Under the pieces are notes generated by a model, which made no database searches, was not told the origin of the DNA, and saw only the letters and a list, made by a program, of their open reading frames with translations. A stretch of 64,000 nucleotides of DNA from Mycobacterium stomatepiae. Lineage in GTDB: Bacteria > Actinomycetota > Actinomycetes > Mycobacteriales > Mycobacteriaceae. Numbering within the stretch: position 1 is the stretch's first letter; every line of letters begins with the position of its first letter. Shown here one piece after another: positions 28,013 through 36,239 of the stretch. Both the position numbers and the translations under genes were made by a program. Where the stretch lies: contig NZ_AP022587.1 in assembly GCF_010731715.1 (NCBI RefSeq), forward strand, positions 3,658,001 through 3,722,000. Reading direction: 5' to 3'.

Positions 28013-29524
28013 GTGACATCGCCCATATGGATGGCTTTTCCGCCGGAGGTGCATTCGAGCCTGCTGGACACCGGCCCGGGTCCGGGACCGTTGCTTGCGG
28101 CAGCGGCGCAGTGGCAACAGCTGAGCGATCAATACGCCCAGGCCGCGACCGAGTTGAGTAGCCTGCTTGCCACGACATACACGACCTCATGGCAGGGTCC
28201 GACCGGCGACCGCTACCTCTGGGCCCACGGCCCCTACCTGGCGTGGCTCGAGCAGACCGCCGCCGATAGTGCCGCGACCGCCGCGGCACACGACACGGCA
28301 GCGGCCGATTACCTCGTCGCGGCCTCCGCAATGCCGACCCTGCCGGAATTGGCTGCCAACCACGCCCTACACGCCACGTTGGTCGGCACCAATTTCTTTG
28401 GCATCAACACGATCCCGATTGCTGTCAACGAAGCAGACTATGCCCGAATGTGGATCCAAGCTGCGCAAACGATGTCTGTTTACCAAGCCGCATCTGCCCT
28501 GGCGTTGGCCTCGGTACCGGTCGTGACGCCAGCACCTCGCATTCTCGCCATGGACGATCCGGCTTCGTCCGGCATGGGCGATAACATGGGGCCCCCGACG
28601 CCGCCGGATGGCTTCTGGAACCAGATCGTGTGGCTCTTCCAAACCCTGCTGCAGCAGTTCGAGTTCCTCATAAAATGGCTACTGGATCCCTCGAGCTTTA
28701 CTCCTGAGCAGATCTTGAACGCGCTCTTGAGCACTTTGAAGACTCTGCTCTTCCAGCTGATCCCGAACTTGTTCCTGCATCCGAGCATCGGGAACTTCTT
28801 CCTCGTCCTCGCCTATGCCTCGATGGCTCTCGTGCATGCGAGTCAGTTACTGATACTGGCCGCATCCTATTTGCTCCCACTGGTAGCCCCCGGGGCTCTC
28901 CTCGCCGCCGCGGGCCTTGGGGGGCTGGGAGCCCACGGCGCTACCCCCCCGGGCATCCAGGCAGCTCCTGCTGCCGCGCCGGTCCAGGCCGTCCCTAACC
29001 CGCCCGCTGTCAACCCGCTGCCACCGGTGATCACCGCGCCCGCTTTCGCGGGGTCTCCCGGGACCCCTCCACCTCCTCAGCCGAGTCCGGTCCACCCTGC
29101 AACCACGGCACCGTCAGCGCCACCGCCGTCACCCCACGCGCTGCCGCTTTATGCGGCCGCCGGCAGTCCAGATCCTGGCGGTTGGCTGGGCCCCGCGGCC
29201 ACCAACGCGATGGCGTCCGCCGTACCCAGCAGCGCCGCACAGTCTGCCAACTGCGCTGCTGGAACGTCCAAAGAGCGCTCGCGAACAAAGACCAAAATCC
29301 CCGATCACGCACACCGGTATGAGTACCTGGAGTGCGAGGCCGACGAGGGGCTATCGAGGCATCGCGAATCATGGGCGTCCGCAACGGGATCCGGCTCACT
29401 GGGTGACTCGGGTGCCACCCGCGTAAGACGTGAACCCCGTGGGTTGATCTACGAGTCCACCCGCGCCGACGAAGACCAAACCATGCCGTTGCTACCCCGG
29501 ACCTGGGGCGTCGACGACGCGTAA
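28013..29524 (+). CDS. PPE family protein, PPE1-like (PPW subfamily)
   Basis: 503 residues from GTG 28013 with AGGAGG upstream. The N-terminal PPE domain (1-180) reads FPPEVHSSLLDTGPGPGPLL, SWQGPTGDRYLWAHGPYLAWLEQTA, MPTLPELAANHALHATLVG, TNFFGINTIPIAVNEADYARMW. This resembles Rv0096 (PPE1) nearly block by block as I remember it. The middle has several hydrophobic stretches (IPNLFLHPSIGNFFLVLAYAS) and a Pro-rich part; the C-terminus has PLLPRTWG, a PxxPxxW motif of the PPW subfamily. PPE proteins are exported by ESX systems and several serve as outer-membrane nutrient or metal uptake factors. It lies 52 bases before the transporter/isocyanide synthase operon. Confidence 0.9.
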   Translation: MTSPIWMAFPPEVHSSLLDTGPGPGPLLAAAAQWQQLSDQYAQAATELSSLLATTYTTSWQGPTGDRYLWAHGPYLAWLEQTAADSAATAAAHDTAAADYLVAASAMPTLPELAANHALHATLVGTNFFGINTIPIAVNEADYARMWIQAAQTMSVYQAASALALASVPVVTPAPRILAMDDPASSGMGDNMGPPTPPDGFWNQIVWLFQTLLQQFEFLIKWLLDPSSFTPEQILNALLSTLKTLLFQLIPNLFLHPSIGNFFLVLAYASMALVHASQLLILAASYLLPLVAPGALLAAAGLGGLGAHGATPPGIQAAPAAAPVQAVPNPPAVNPLPPVITAPAFAGSPGTPPPPQPSPVHPATTAPSAPPPSPHALPLYAAAGSPDPGGWLGPAATNAMASAVPSSAAQSANCAAGTSKERSRTKTKIPDHAHRYEYLECEADEGLSRHRESWASATGSGSLGDSGATRVRREPRGLIYESTRADEDQTMPLLPRTWGVDDA

Positions 29525-29576
29525 TCGCCGCTGCTAATCCAGTGCTTCCGAACGTGTTTCAATGAGGAGGGGAAAT

Positions 29577-30965
29577 TTGCGCAGCATGCGAGAATCGCGG
29601 ATCGAAACGGAACTCGAGGGCGTTAACTGGCTCATGGTGGCCGTCGCCGGAGCGATGTCCTTCGTGGCCATGGCCGACGGTAACGTGGCGACCGTCGTCG
29701 TCCCCTCGGTGATGAAAGCCTTCGACACCTCGGCTGCGGTGGCCGCGCTTGTACTGTTGGGCTACCAGATCCCAGTGGCGGCGCTGCTGCTGTTCTTTGG
29801 ATCGCTATTCACATCGGTCAGCATGCGAATCGCGGTGCCTACCACCATCATTTTGTTCACCGTGTCCGGAGCGATCTGCGCGGTCGCCGATTCGATGCCC
29901 TGGTTGGTCGCGGCTCGAGTCGCCCAGGGGGTGTTCGCCTCGGCATTGTTGGTCCAGATGCCCTTACTCGCTGCAACCGCTGCACCGCCGGCGTATTTGG
30001 GTCGTGCAATGAGCGTGCCCGTTGTCAGCGGCCCGCTCGGCGCCGCCGTCGGCGCGGCCGCCGCCGGGCTACTGACGGCCCATTTCGACTACCGCGCCGT
30101 CTTCCTACTGCATGTTCCCATATGCGTATTCGCGCTTGCACTCTTTGCGTCCGCTTCAACCCGTCTGCCGAGCGCCGGCCACCCGGCCGGCGCGACGTTC
30201 TCCTGGCGTCGGGAAGGCACAGGTGCGGTGATCAGTGCTGGGGCAATCACCTTGCTGTTGCTTGCGATTGGCGGTCTCGCGGACGGGTGGTCAGCGGTGC
30301 TGGCCACTGTGGCGGGTATGGCGCTGATGATGTTGTGGCTGAGGGCTTTTGGGAGAAGTCAAAGTGAGGTGCTGCAGCACACCGAGACGAGGTCCATCCA
30401 CGCGGCGATTGCCTTGTTGGCTTTGGGGTTTGCCGTATTGACCTACACCGTTTCGGTAACCATGCAAGACGCCACCAATCACATGGGCGCCGTCGGCACG
30501 GGTACGGCACTGATGGTATTTCCGCTGACGATGGCTGTTTCCGGCGTTATCGGCGGACGCCTTGCGGACAGGCTGTCCGCCGGCACGGTGGCGTGCGCGG
30601 GCGGTGTAATCGTGGGAATCGCCGCTCTGCTCTTCCTTGCTATGCCGGCCGCCTGGACGCCGGGCCAGACCGGTTGGCGACTCGCGTTGGCGGGTATGGG
30701 CATGGGGCTGTACGGGGCTCCGACCCAAGCGATGCTGTTCGGCCGGGCTCAGACGATGACCGAACGTGCGATCCTCAGCGGCACCAGTCAGCTGGCCCGC
30801 AACCTCGGGTTCGCGGCAGGTCCGGCCTGCGCGGTGGGGGCGATGCACTGGTCTGCTCCAATGGCACCCGTGTTGCTGGCGGGTACCACCGCCTTCGCGG
30901 GCAGCGTCGCGCTCGGGGCGTCGCGACACCGGAGCACGCGAGCCACCGGCGGGCCGTGTTGTTGA
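29577..30965 (+). CDS. MFS transporter (DHA2-like exporter)
   Basis: About 462 residues. Start: AGGAGG at 29565-29570 points to TTG 29577; ATG 29586 is the alternative, and ATG 29562 lies inside the ribosome site. Integral membrane protein with 12-14 hydrophobic helices; the first has NWLMVAVAGAMSFVAMADGN and VATVVVPSVMKAFDTSAAVAAL, as in drug/metabolite exporters of the DHA2 type. GGRLADRLSAGTVACAGG resembles the MFS loop motif. First gene of the operon with the ABC importer, P450 and isocyanide synthase; it overlaps the next start (TGATG). By context it may export the operon's product. Confidence 0.9.
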   Translation: MRSMRESRIETELEGVNWLMVAVAGAMSFVAMADGNVATVVVPSVMKAFDTSAAVAALVLLGYQIPVAALLLFFGSLFTSVSMRIAVPTTIILFTVSGAICAVADSMPWLVAARVAQGVFASALLVQMPLLAATAAPPAYLGRAMSVPVVSGPLGAAVGAAAAGLLTAHFDYRAVFLLHVPICVFALALFASASTRLPSAGHPAGATFSWRREGTGAVISAGAITLLLLAIGGLADGWSAVLATVAGMALMMLWLRAFGRSQSEVLQHTETRSIHAAIALLALGFAVLTYTVSVTMQDATNHMGAVGTGTALMVFPLTMAVSGVIGGRLADRLSAGTVACAGGVIVGIAALLFLAMPAAWTPGQTGWRLALAGMGMGLYGAPTQAMLFGRAQTMTERAILSGTSQLARNLGFAAGPACAVGAMHWSAPMAPVLLAGTTAFAGSVALGASRHRSTRATGGPCC

Positions 30966-32002
30966 TGTCAATCAATCATTCTGGCAAGCGAATTCAATTG
31001 ACAGCACGGCTCGCCGCGGGGGTAATGGTTCTGGCGTGCGTCCTGTCGTCGTGCTCGTCGAACGGCGTGCGCGATGCGGCCGGTTCGAACACGTCGGAAT
31101 CGACTCGTGTACATCCGCAGGCACCGCCGTGCCCTGTAGCGCCGTCGTTTTCAGTACCTCCGCGACGAATTGTGACGATGGACGGCGGAGCTGCGGCCAT
31201 CCTCACCGAGCTGGGTGTGGGTGATCGCATCGTCGGCACGGCCAGTCCGGACTTCTTCGACGCATTCGCCGAACCGCAAAGAAGTCAACTGACCCGCATC
31301 CCGGTGATCGACGCACAGCGCGGCTCCGCCGAATCGGTAATCAACGCGAAACCCGACCTCGTCGTGGGGGTGTCGCTATACAGCTTCGGCGGCTTCGACG
31401 GCACTCCCACGGTGCGGCAGCTCCACGAAGCCGGGGCACAGGTGATCGTGGCTTGCCAGAGCTCCTCAGATTCGGGGCCGGTCACCGATCTATCGGCCAC
31501 CACAACATTCATCGACGAGGCGGCCGAGCTTCTCAACGTCACCTGGCGCGGCAACGAGCTCAACGAACGCATCCGTCGCGAGCTCGACCGCATCCGGCCG
31601 GCGCCCGACGCCGACCCCGTACGTGTTCTTGTTCTGTCAGCCGCGCCCATCGCGGGGCAGCCCATTTTGACCCAAGGCGCACGGAGTTTGGCCAACGGTG
31701 TGATCGCGTTGGCCGGCGGTCGCAACATCGCCGACGACATCGACATGGATTTCGTCAGTATCAGTTCCGAAGCGATAGTCACACGCGACCCCCAGGCCAT
31801 CGTCGTCCTGACCGGCTTCGCACCGACCAGCGACGAGGAACTGATGGCCTCGATCCGCGAAAGCCCCGTCCTGGCCGCCACGACCGCCGTGCGCAAGGCG
31901 CGGCTGGTTGCTGTGCCGCAGAGCATTACGCTGTCACCCAGCGTGCTCAACGGTGAGGCCGTGGCGCGCGTGGCCCGGGTGCTGCGGGAACCCCCGGCGT
32001 GA
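30965..32002 (+). CDS. Metal-chelate ABC importer, substrate-binding lipoprotein
   Basis: 345 residues from ATG 30965. A signal peptide ends in the lipobox LSSC (Cys30). The mature part is a class III (FecB/BtuF-like) binding protein: PPRRIVTMDGGAAAILTELGVGDRIVGTA, VINAKPDLVVG, LAGGRNIADDI and ITRDPQAIVV-type segment EAIVTRDPQAIVVL. Binds ferric siderophore, haem, cobalamin or another metal chelate outside the membrane and gives it to the permease encoded next (GTGA overlap). The binding ligand cannot be told. In context the ligand may be a metal complex of the isonitrile made by this operon. Confidence 0.9.
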   Translation: MSINHSGKRIQLTARLAAGVMVLACVLSSCSSNGVRDAAGSNTSESTRVHPQAPPCPVAPSFSVPPRRIVTMDGGAAAILTELGVGDRIVGTASPDFFDAFAEPQRSQLTRIPVIDAQRGSAESVINAKPDLVVGVSLYSFGGFDGTPTVRQLHEAGAQVIVACQSSSDSGPVTDLSATTTFIDEAAELLNVTWRGNELNERIRRELDRIRPAPDADPVRVLVLSAAPIAGQPILTQGARSLANGVIALAGGRNIADDIDMDFVSISSEAIVTRDPQAIVVLTGFAPTSDEELMASIRESPVLAATTAVRKARLVAVPQSITLSPSVLNGEAVARVARVLREPPA

Positions 32003-33072
32003 AAACACATCATGGTGAGGACCGCGCACCAGCCGCGTGGGCGAGAGTGCCGCCTTGGGCGCTGACGTCGCTGATGTTGGCGGCGACGGTGGCATCGATG
32101 GTGGTTTCGATTGGCGTGGGCACGATCTGGATTTCGCCGGCCACCGTGGCACGCGTGCTGGCCACGCATCTCTGCGGAGGTCGAACCCGTTGGGTGCCAG
32201 ATGATTTCATCATCTGGCAGTTGCGCGCTCCCCGGGTGCTGGAGGCTGTCGCGGTAGGGGCGGGCCTAGCGTTGGCCGGTCTGCTAAGCCAAGCCCTGAT
32301 CCGTAATCCCTTGGGCGACCCCTTCATCTTCGGGCTCTCGTCGGGATCGAGCGTGGGCGCAATACTGGTCGTCACCACCACGGGTGCATTGGGTGTCGGC
32401 ATGCTCGCCGTCCCGTGTGCGGCCGTCGCCGGGGCGGTGCTCACCGCGCTGCTGGTCTTCTGCTTATCCAGGTCCTCGAGCCAACTGGTGCCCGGAAAGC
32501 TGGTGATGACCGGATGCGCCGTCGGTCAGTTTCTTATGGCGCTGGCCTCATTTCTGCTGCTACACACGCGGCGGTCGGATGCCCAACAGCAGGTGTTGTT
32601 CTGGCTGCTCGGGAGCATCGCAGGCGCACGCTGGCCGTTGGCGATCCTGTGCGCCGCGGTGGTAGCCGCCGTCTGCATCGCCTCGGTGATGCTGAGCAGG
32701 AGATTGAATCTGCTGGTACTCGGTGACGATGCCGCCGCGGCACTTGGACTCAACACGCACCTGGCACGTCTGGTGTTACTCGGTGTCATCACCGTGCTGA
32801 CCGGAACCGCGGTCGCGGTTTCAGGAACGATCGGCTTTGTCGGACTGGTCATACCCAACCTTGCCCGACTGTTGGTCGGCGCCGACCATCGCCGCTCGAT
32901 TCCAGCCACCACCCTGCTCGGGGCATTGCTCATGGTGTGGTCTGATACGGCAGCGCGAATCGTGTTAGCTCCGAGCGAGCTGCCAATCGGCATCCTGACG
33001 GCGGCGATCGGAGTGCCGGTGTTCGTGGGCATTTTGGGCCGCAACCGGACTGGCACGGTGGGTCTGGCGTGA
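31999..33072 (+). CDS. Metal-chelate ABC importer, FecCD-family permease
   Basis: 357 residues, GTG start overlapping the previous stop. FecCD/BtuC-type permease with about ten hydrophobic helices. Hallmarks: RAPRVLEAVAVGAGLALAGLLSQALIRNPLGDPFIFGLSSGSSVGA and the near C-terminal GTIGFVGLVIPNLARLLVGADHR, the region that contacts the ATPase. Forms a homodimer in the inner membrane. Type II importer together with the lipoprotein and the ATPase of this operon. Confidence 0.95.
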   Translation: MKTHHGEDRAPAAWARVPPWALTSLMLAATVASMVVSIGVGTIWISPATVARVLATHLCGGRTRWVPDDFIIWQLRAPRVLEAVAVGAGLALAGLLSQALIRNPLGDPFIFGLSSGSSVGAILVVTTTGALGVGMLAVPCAAVAGAVLTALLVFCLSRSSSQLVPGKLVMTGCAVGQFLMALASFLLLHTRRSDAQQQVLFWLLGSIAGARWPLAILCAAVVAAVCIASVMLSRRLNLLVLGDDAAAALGLNTHLARLVLLGVITVLTGTAVAVSGTIGFVGLVIPNLARLLVGADHRRSIPATTLLGALLMVWSDTAARIVLAPSELPIGILTAAIGVPVFVGILGRNRTGTVGLA

Positions 33073-33854
33073 AATTGGCGATCGACAACATCGCGGCGGG
33101 CTATCCGCACCGCCCGGCGATCGTTGATGCTCAGTTCACGGTCGATCCAGGCGAATTCGTAGCCGTGGTCGGGCCCAATGGCAGCGGAAAATCCACACTC
33201 CTCAAGACTGTGTATCGCGCCCTGCGACCATGTTCGGGACGGATTCTCCTTGACGGCGTCGACGCGTGGAACGCGCTGGGGCATAAATACATTGCGCGCA
33301 ATATTGGCGTGCTTGGACAAGAGCATCATGGCGGATACGACTTCACCGTCCGCGAAGCCGTCGGCTTAGGGCGTTCTCCACACCTTGGAGCATTCGGTCG
33401 GCTCAGCTCACGTGATGAACAGATCATCGAACATTGTTTGCGTCGATGCCGGTGCCACACACTGGCGGATCGTGCCGTCTCAACGCTTTCCGGTGGTGAA
33501 CGCCAGCGCGTCCTCTTCGCTCGCGCACTTGCCCAGCAACCACAGATTCTGGTGCTCGACGAGCCGACCAATCACCTGGATCCACAGCATCAAATCGACG
33601 TGCTCGAACTTTGTTCGGCACTTGACGTTAGCGTCATTGCGGCGCTGCACAGCCTTGATCTGGCCGCCCAGTATGCGGCAAAGGTTGTTGTTCTTCATCA
33701 GGGACGCGTCCATAGCGTCGGCACCGTCGAACACGCGTTTAGCCCGGAGACCCTTCGGGATGTCTTCGGAGTGGACGGCTCGTTGATACGCGACGACGTC
33801 ACCGGCCGGACCCGGTTACTCCTTCGTCGACGGCGTCACCTCGAACCAGTCTGA
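33069..33854 (+). CDS. Metal-chelate ABC importer, ATP-binding protein
   Basis: 261 residues, GTG start with 4-base overlap. Walker A GPNGSGKSTLLK, Q loop GVLGQEHHG, signature LSGGERQRVLFARALAQQP, Walker B ILVLDEPTNHLDPQHQ, and switch histidine in VIAALHSLDLA. FecE/FhuC-like. Completes an importer of siderophore/cobalamin type. The P450 gene begins 43 bases later on the same strand. Confidence 0.95.
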   Translation: MKLAIDNIAAGYPHRPAIVDAQFTVDPGEFVAVVGPNGSGKSTLLKTVYRALRPCSGRILLDGVDAWNALGHKYIARNIGVLGQEHHGGYDFTVREAVGLGRSPHLGAFGRLSSRDEQIIEHCLRRCRCHTLADRAVSTLSGGERQRVLFARALAQQPQILVLDEPTNHLDPQHQIDVLELCSALDVSVIAALHSLDLAAQYAAKVVVLHQGRVHSVGTVEHAFSPETLRDVFGVDGSLIRDDVTGRTRLLLRRRRHLEPV

Positions 33855-33897
33855 TAAATAAGCAAATTGAAGAAAAGCGACGGAAAGGCGCCCACGA

Positions 33898-35193
33898 ATG
33901 TCATCGGGGACGAGTCCACTACACGAAGAGCTTTGCGGAGCTCCCGACCCAGCCGTGGCACGCGTTCGGCTGGACGGCGGTAGCTATCACCAGGACCCCT
34001 ACCGGTTGTTTCGTGATCTCACCAACTCCGGATCAGTGCATCCGGTTCAATTTCCCGCGGTGCATGCCTGGCTCATCACCGGGCACGACGCGGCCCGTCG
34101 AGCTTGCACAGACCCCCGGCTGGGAAAGGAGCACACCAGGGCAAATCCCTATTTTCTCGCGAATGCGTCGATCATGCCGGAACCGCAGCATTCTGAGCTT
34201 CAGGTCCATCTTCTCCATGTCGATGGCGAGCGCCATCAATGTATGCGCCGCTTGGTCGCCGGCCCCCTGTCGTCCCGGCGTACCGAATTGCTGCGCACCG
34301 AGATACGTTCCTACATAGACGATCTCATCGATCAATTCCCTGACCCGGTGTCGGGGCCGGCGACAGTGGATCTGGTATCGGCTTTGACCGCACCCCTGGC
34401 GCTCCTGGCGGTGGCGCGCGCGATCGGTTTGCCGCCGCAGTTGCGCGATAAGTTCGATCGAGCGTGGGGCTCGGTCGTCGCGCCGGTCGGGCCGCAGCAC
34501 CCGGATCGAGCAGTTTACGCGAGGCGGCTGCAGGAACTGCAGGACTACATCGCCGAGGTCGTCGCGATCACTCGAGACTGCGGCGACGACGAAAGCATCC
34601 TAAGAAATGTCGTGAGTGCTGCCGACACCGGTGAGATCACCACGCAAGAACGCGATTCGATGATCTTCCAACTACTCGTCGCCGGCCAAGATCCGGTGTC
34701 CGCGCAATTGCAACTGTGCCTGCTGGATCTGTTCGAAGTCCCGGAACTCGTTGAGCGGCTGCAGACCCGGCCCACGGATCTGCAGCGCGCGGTCGAGGAA
34801 CTTCTGCGCCACGACAGCGCATTTTCACTGACCACCTGGCGCTTCCTCGACACAGCTACAGATCTGTTCGGAACGGCCGTCCCCGCTGGTGACTCGGTCA
34901 TCGTGTCGCTCGGGGCAGCCAACCGGGATCCTCGGGTTTTTCCGGCTCCCGACGACATCGATATCGACCGAGAGCCAAATCCGCATTTGGCGTTTGGCTT
35001 CGGTCCGCACGCCTGCCCAGGCGCAGCACTCGCCCGCCTTGAACTGTGTGAAGCACTGCACGCGTTGCTGACTCGATTGCCCGACGTTGCGCTCTCCGCG
35101 CGTCGTGATGAGCTGCACTGGTCGACCGCGCCGTTGACCCGAGCCGTTAGCTCGCTGCCAGCTACTTATTCGCGGAAGCTGGGCCGCCCGTGA
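33898..35193 (+). CDS. Cytochrome P450 with atypical I-helix, paired with isocyanide synthase
   Basis: 431 residues. ExxR at about 301-304 (EELLRHD), haem loop FGFGPHACPG at about 366-375 with ligand Cys373. The I-helix reads VAGQDPVSAQL at about 261-271: the acid is present (Asp265) but the usual Thr after it is Pro266, so the acid-alcohol pair for O2 activation is missing. This is seen in P450s doing oxidative coupling or peroxide-driven chemistry. It overlaps the next gene by 4 bases. A P450 next to a DIT1-type enzyme is known in yeast (DIT1/DIT2) and in fungal xanthocillin biosynthesis. A role in oxidising or dimerising the isocyanide is inferred. Confidence 0.9.
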   Translation: MSSGTSPLHEELCGAPDPAVARVRLDGGSYHQDPYRLFRDLTNSGSVHPVQFPAVHAWLITGHDAARRACTDPRLGKEHTRANPYFLANASIMPEPQHSELQVHLLHVDGERHQCMRRLVAGPLSSRRTELLRTEIRSYIDDLIDQFPDPVSGPATVDLVSALTAPLALLAVARAIGLPPQLRDKFDRAWGSVVAPVGPQHPDRAVYARRLQELQDYIAEVVAITRDCGDDESILRNVVSAADTGEITTQERDSMIFQLLVAGQDPVSAQLQLCLLDLFEVPELVERLQTRPTDLQRAVEELLRHDSAFSLTTWRFLDTATDLFGTAVPAGDSVIVSLGAANRDPRVFPAPDDIDIDREPNPHLAFGFGPHACPGAALARLELCEALHALLTRLPDVALSARRDELHWSTAPLTRAVSSLPATYSRKLGRP

Positions 35194-36239
35194 CTGCTGC
35201 GAGTCTGGCCGAATACCAGTCCAGTACCGCGAAGGCCGCCGCATTAGCCGATTCCATTATTGAGATCCTCCTCAGGTATCGGCGCGTGTTCGCTGGTGAA
35301 GACCTCGCTGAGCACGGGTCCGATTCACGCGCGGTCCCGCCATGGGTCGGGCTGCGGCCTCAATGGATACGGATTCTTGATTTCCTCCTCGGGGACGAGC
35401 CCATCGAGTTCGCGTTACCCGCATTTCCCTGCAAGTCGCCGAATCCGAACAAGGTGGCTGGAGCACTGCCCGACGAAGGTGAGCGGTTGGCGCTAAGGAC
35501 GCTGCAACGTCTATGTGATGAAGTCGCAGGTGTTTATGCTCCCGGTGCCCGACTGACGATCTGCTCGGACGGTCACGTATTCGCCGACGTCATCGGTGTC
35601 GCCGACGGCACAGTCGCCCGCTACAAAGACGATCTCAGAAGAATGATGCGGAACGAATCCCTCGGTAGCCTAGAAACATTCGATCTGGAGGACATGTGGG
35701 GCACCGACGAGATCGACACCAAACGCGCGCGTCTCGAGCGGGGATGGATGGGCTCTATTGAAGGCCTTCGCCGCCAAGCCCGGACCGAACATGAAGTTGC
35801 GCGGGTCATCCGGGGAATGTCGCGATTCCTGCGCGAAGATGCCGGAGAGAGCACCGCGACCTCTTCCCAGCAACAGCGCGAAGCAAGACGGCGCGCCTAC
35901 CGCGTGTTGGCGCGGTCCAAGGCATGGGGAGCAATCATCCACAGCCGGATGCCGCGTGCGGTTCGACTGTCGATCCACCCGCAGCCACTGGGTGCAGACA
36001 AGTTCGGCGTGAGCCTCATTCCGTCCGCGGAGTGCGACAGCGGCTGGACCACGCCATGGCATGCGGTTGTCCTTTACGACCAGGACGACCGCCCGCGTTT
36101 GGTAAGGCACGATTCGGCTCGCGCGCAGGGTATTCCAGAGATGCGCCATGGCCGGATCTGGCATTACCGCGTGAGACCGTCGACCGCTGAGCCGGGCGCG
36201 ATGTCACCGCCGCCTGCTCATCCATCGGATAATGGTTAG
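35190..36239 (+). CDS. Isocyanide synthase, DIT1/PvcA family
   Basis: 349 residues from GTG 35190. Sequence fits the DIT1_PvcA family: [20 protein letters not shown] (75-94), PDEGERLAL (94-102), [20 protein letters not shown] (115-134) with [11 protein letters not shown] after it, [10 protein letters not shown] (256-265), KFGVSLIP and TPWHAVV (288-294). Members turn an amino-acid amine (Tyr, Trp, others) into an isonitrile using ribulose-5-phosphate, or in yeast make N-formyl-tyrosine. The N-terminal 50 residues are variable. It ends the operon that begins with the MFS exporter and overlaps the convergent ATPase-like gene by 36 bases. The substrate amino acid cannot be told. No NRPS is nearby. 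Confidence 0.9.
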   Translation: MTAASLAEYQSSTAKAAALADSIIEILLRYRRVFAGEDLAEHGSDSRAVPPWVGLRPQWIRILDFLLGDEPIEFALPAFPCKSPNPNKVAGALPDEGERLALRTLQRLCDEVAGVYAPGARLTICSDGHVFADVIGVADGTVARYKDDLRRMMRNESLGSLETFDLEDMWGTDEIDTKRARLERGWMGSIEGLRRQARTEHEVARVIRGMSRFLREDAGESTATSSQQQREARRRAYRVLARSKAWGAIIHSRMPRAVRLSIHPQPLGADKFGVSLIPSAECDSGWTTPWHAVVLYDQDDRPRLVRHDSARAQGIPEMRHGRIWHYRVRPSTAEPGAMSPPPAHPSDNG

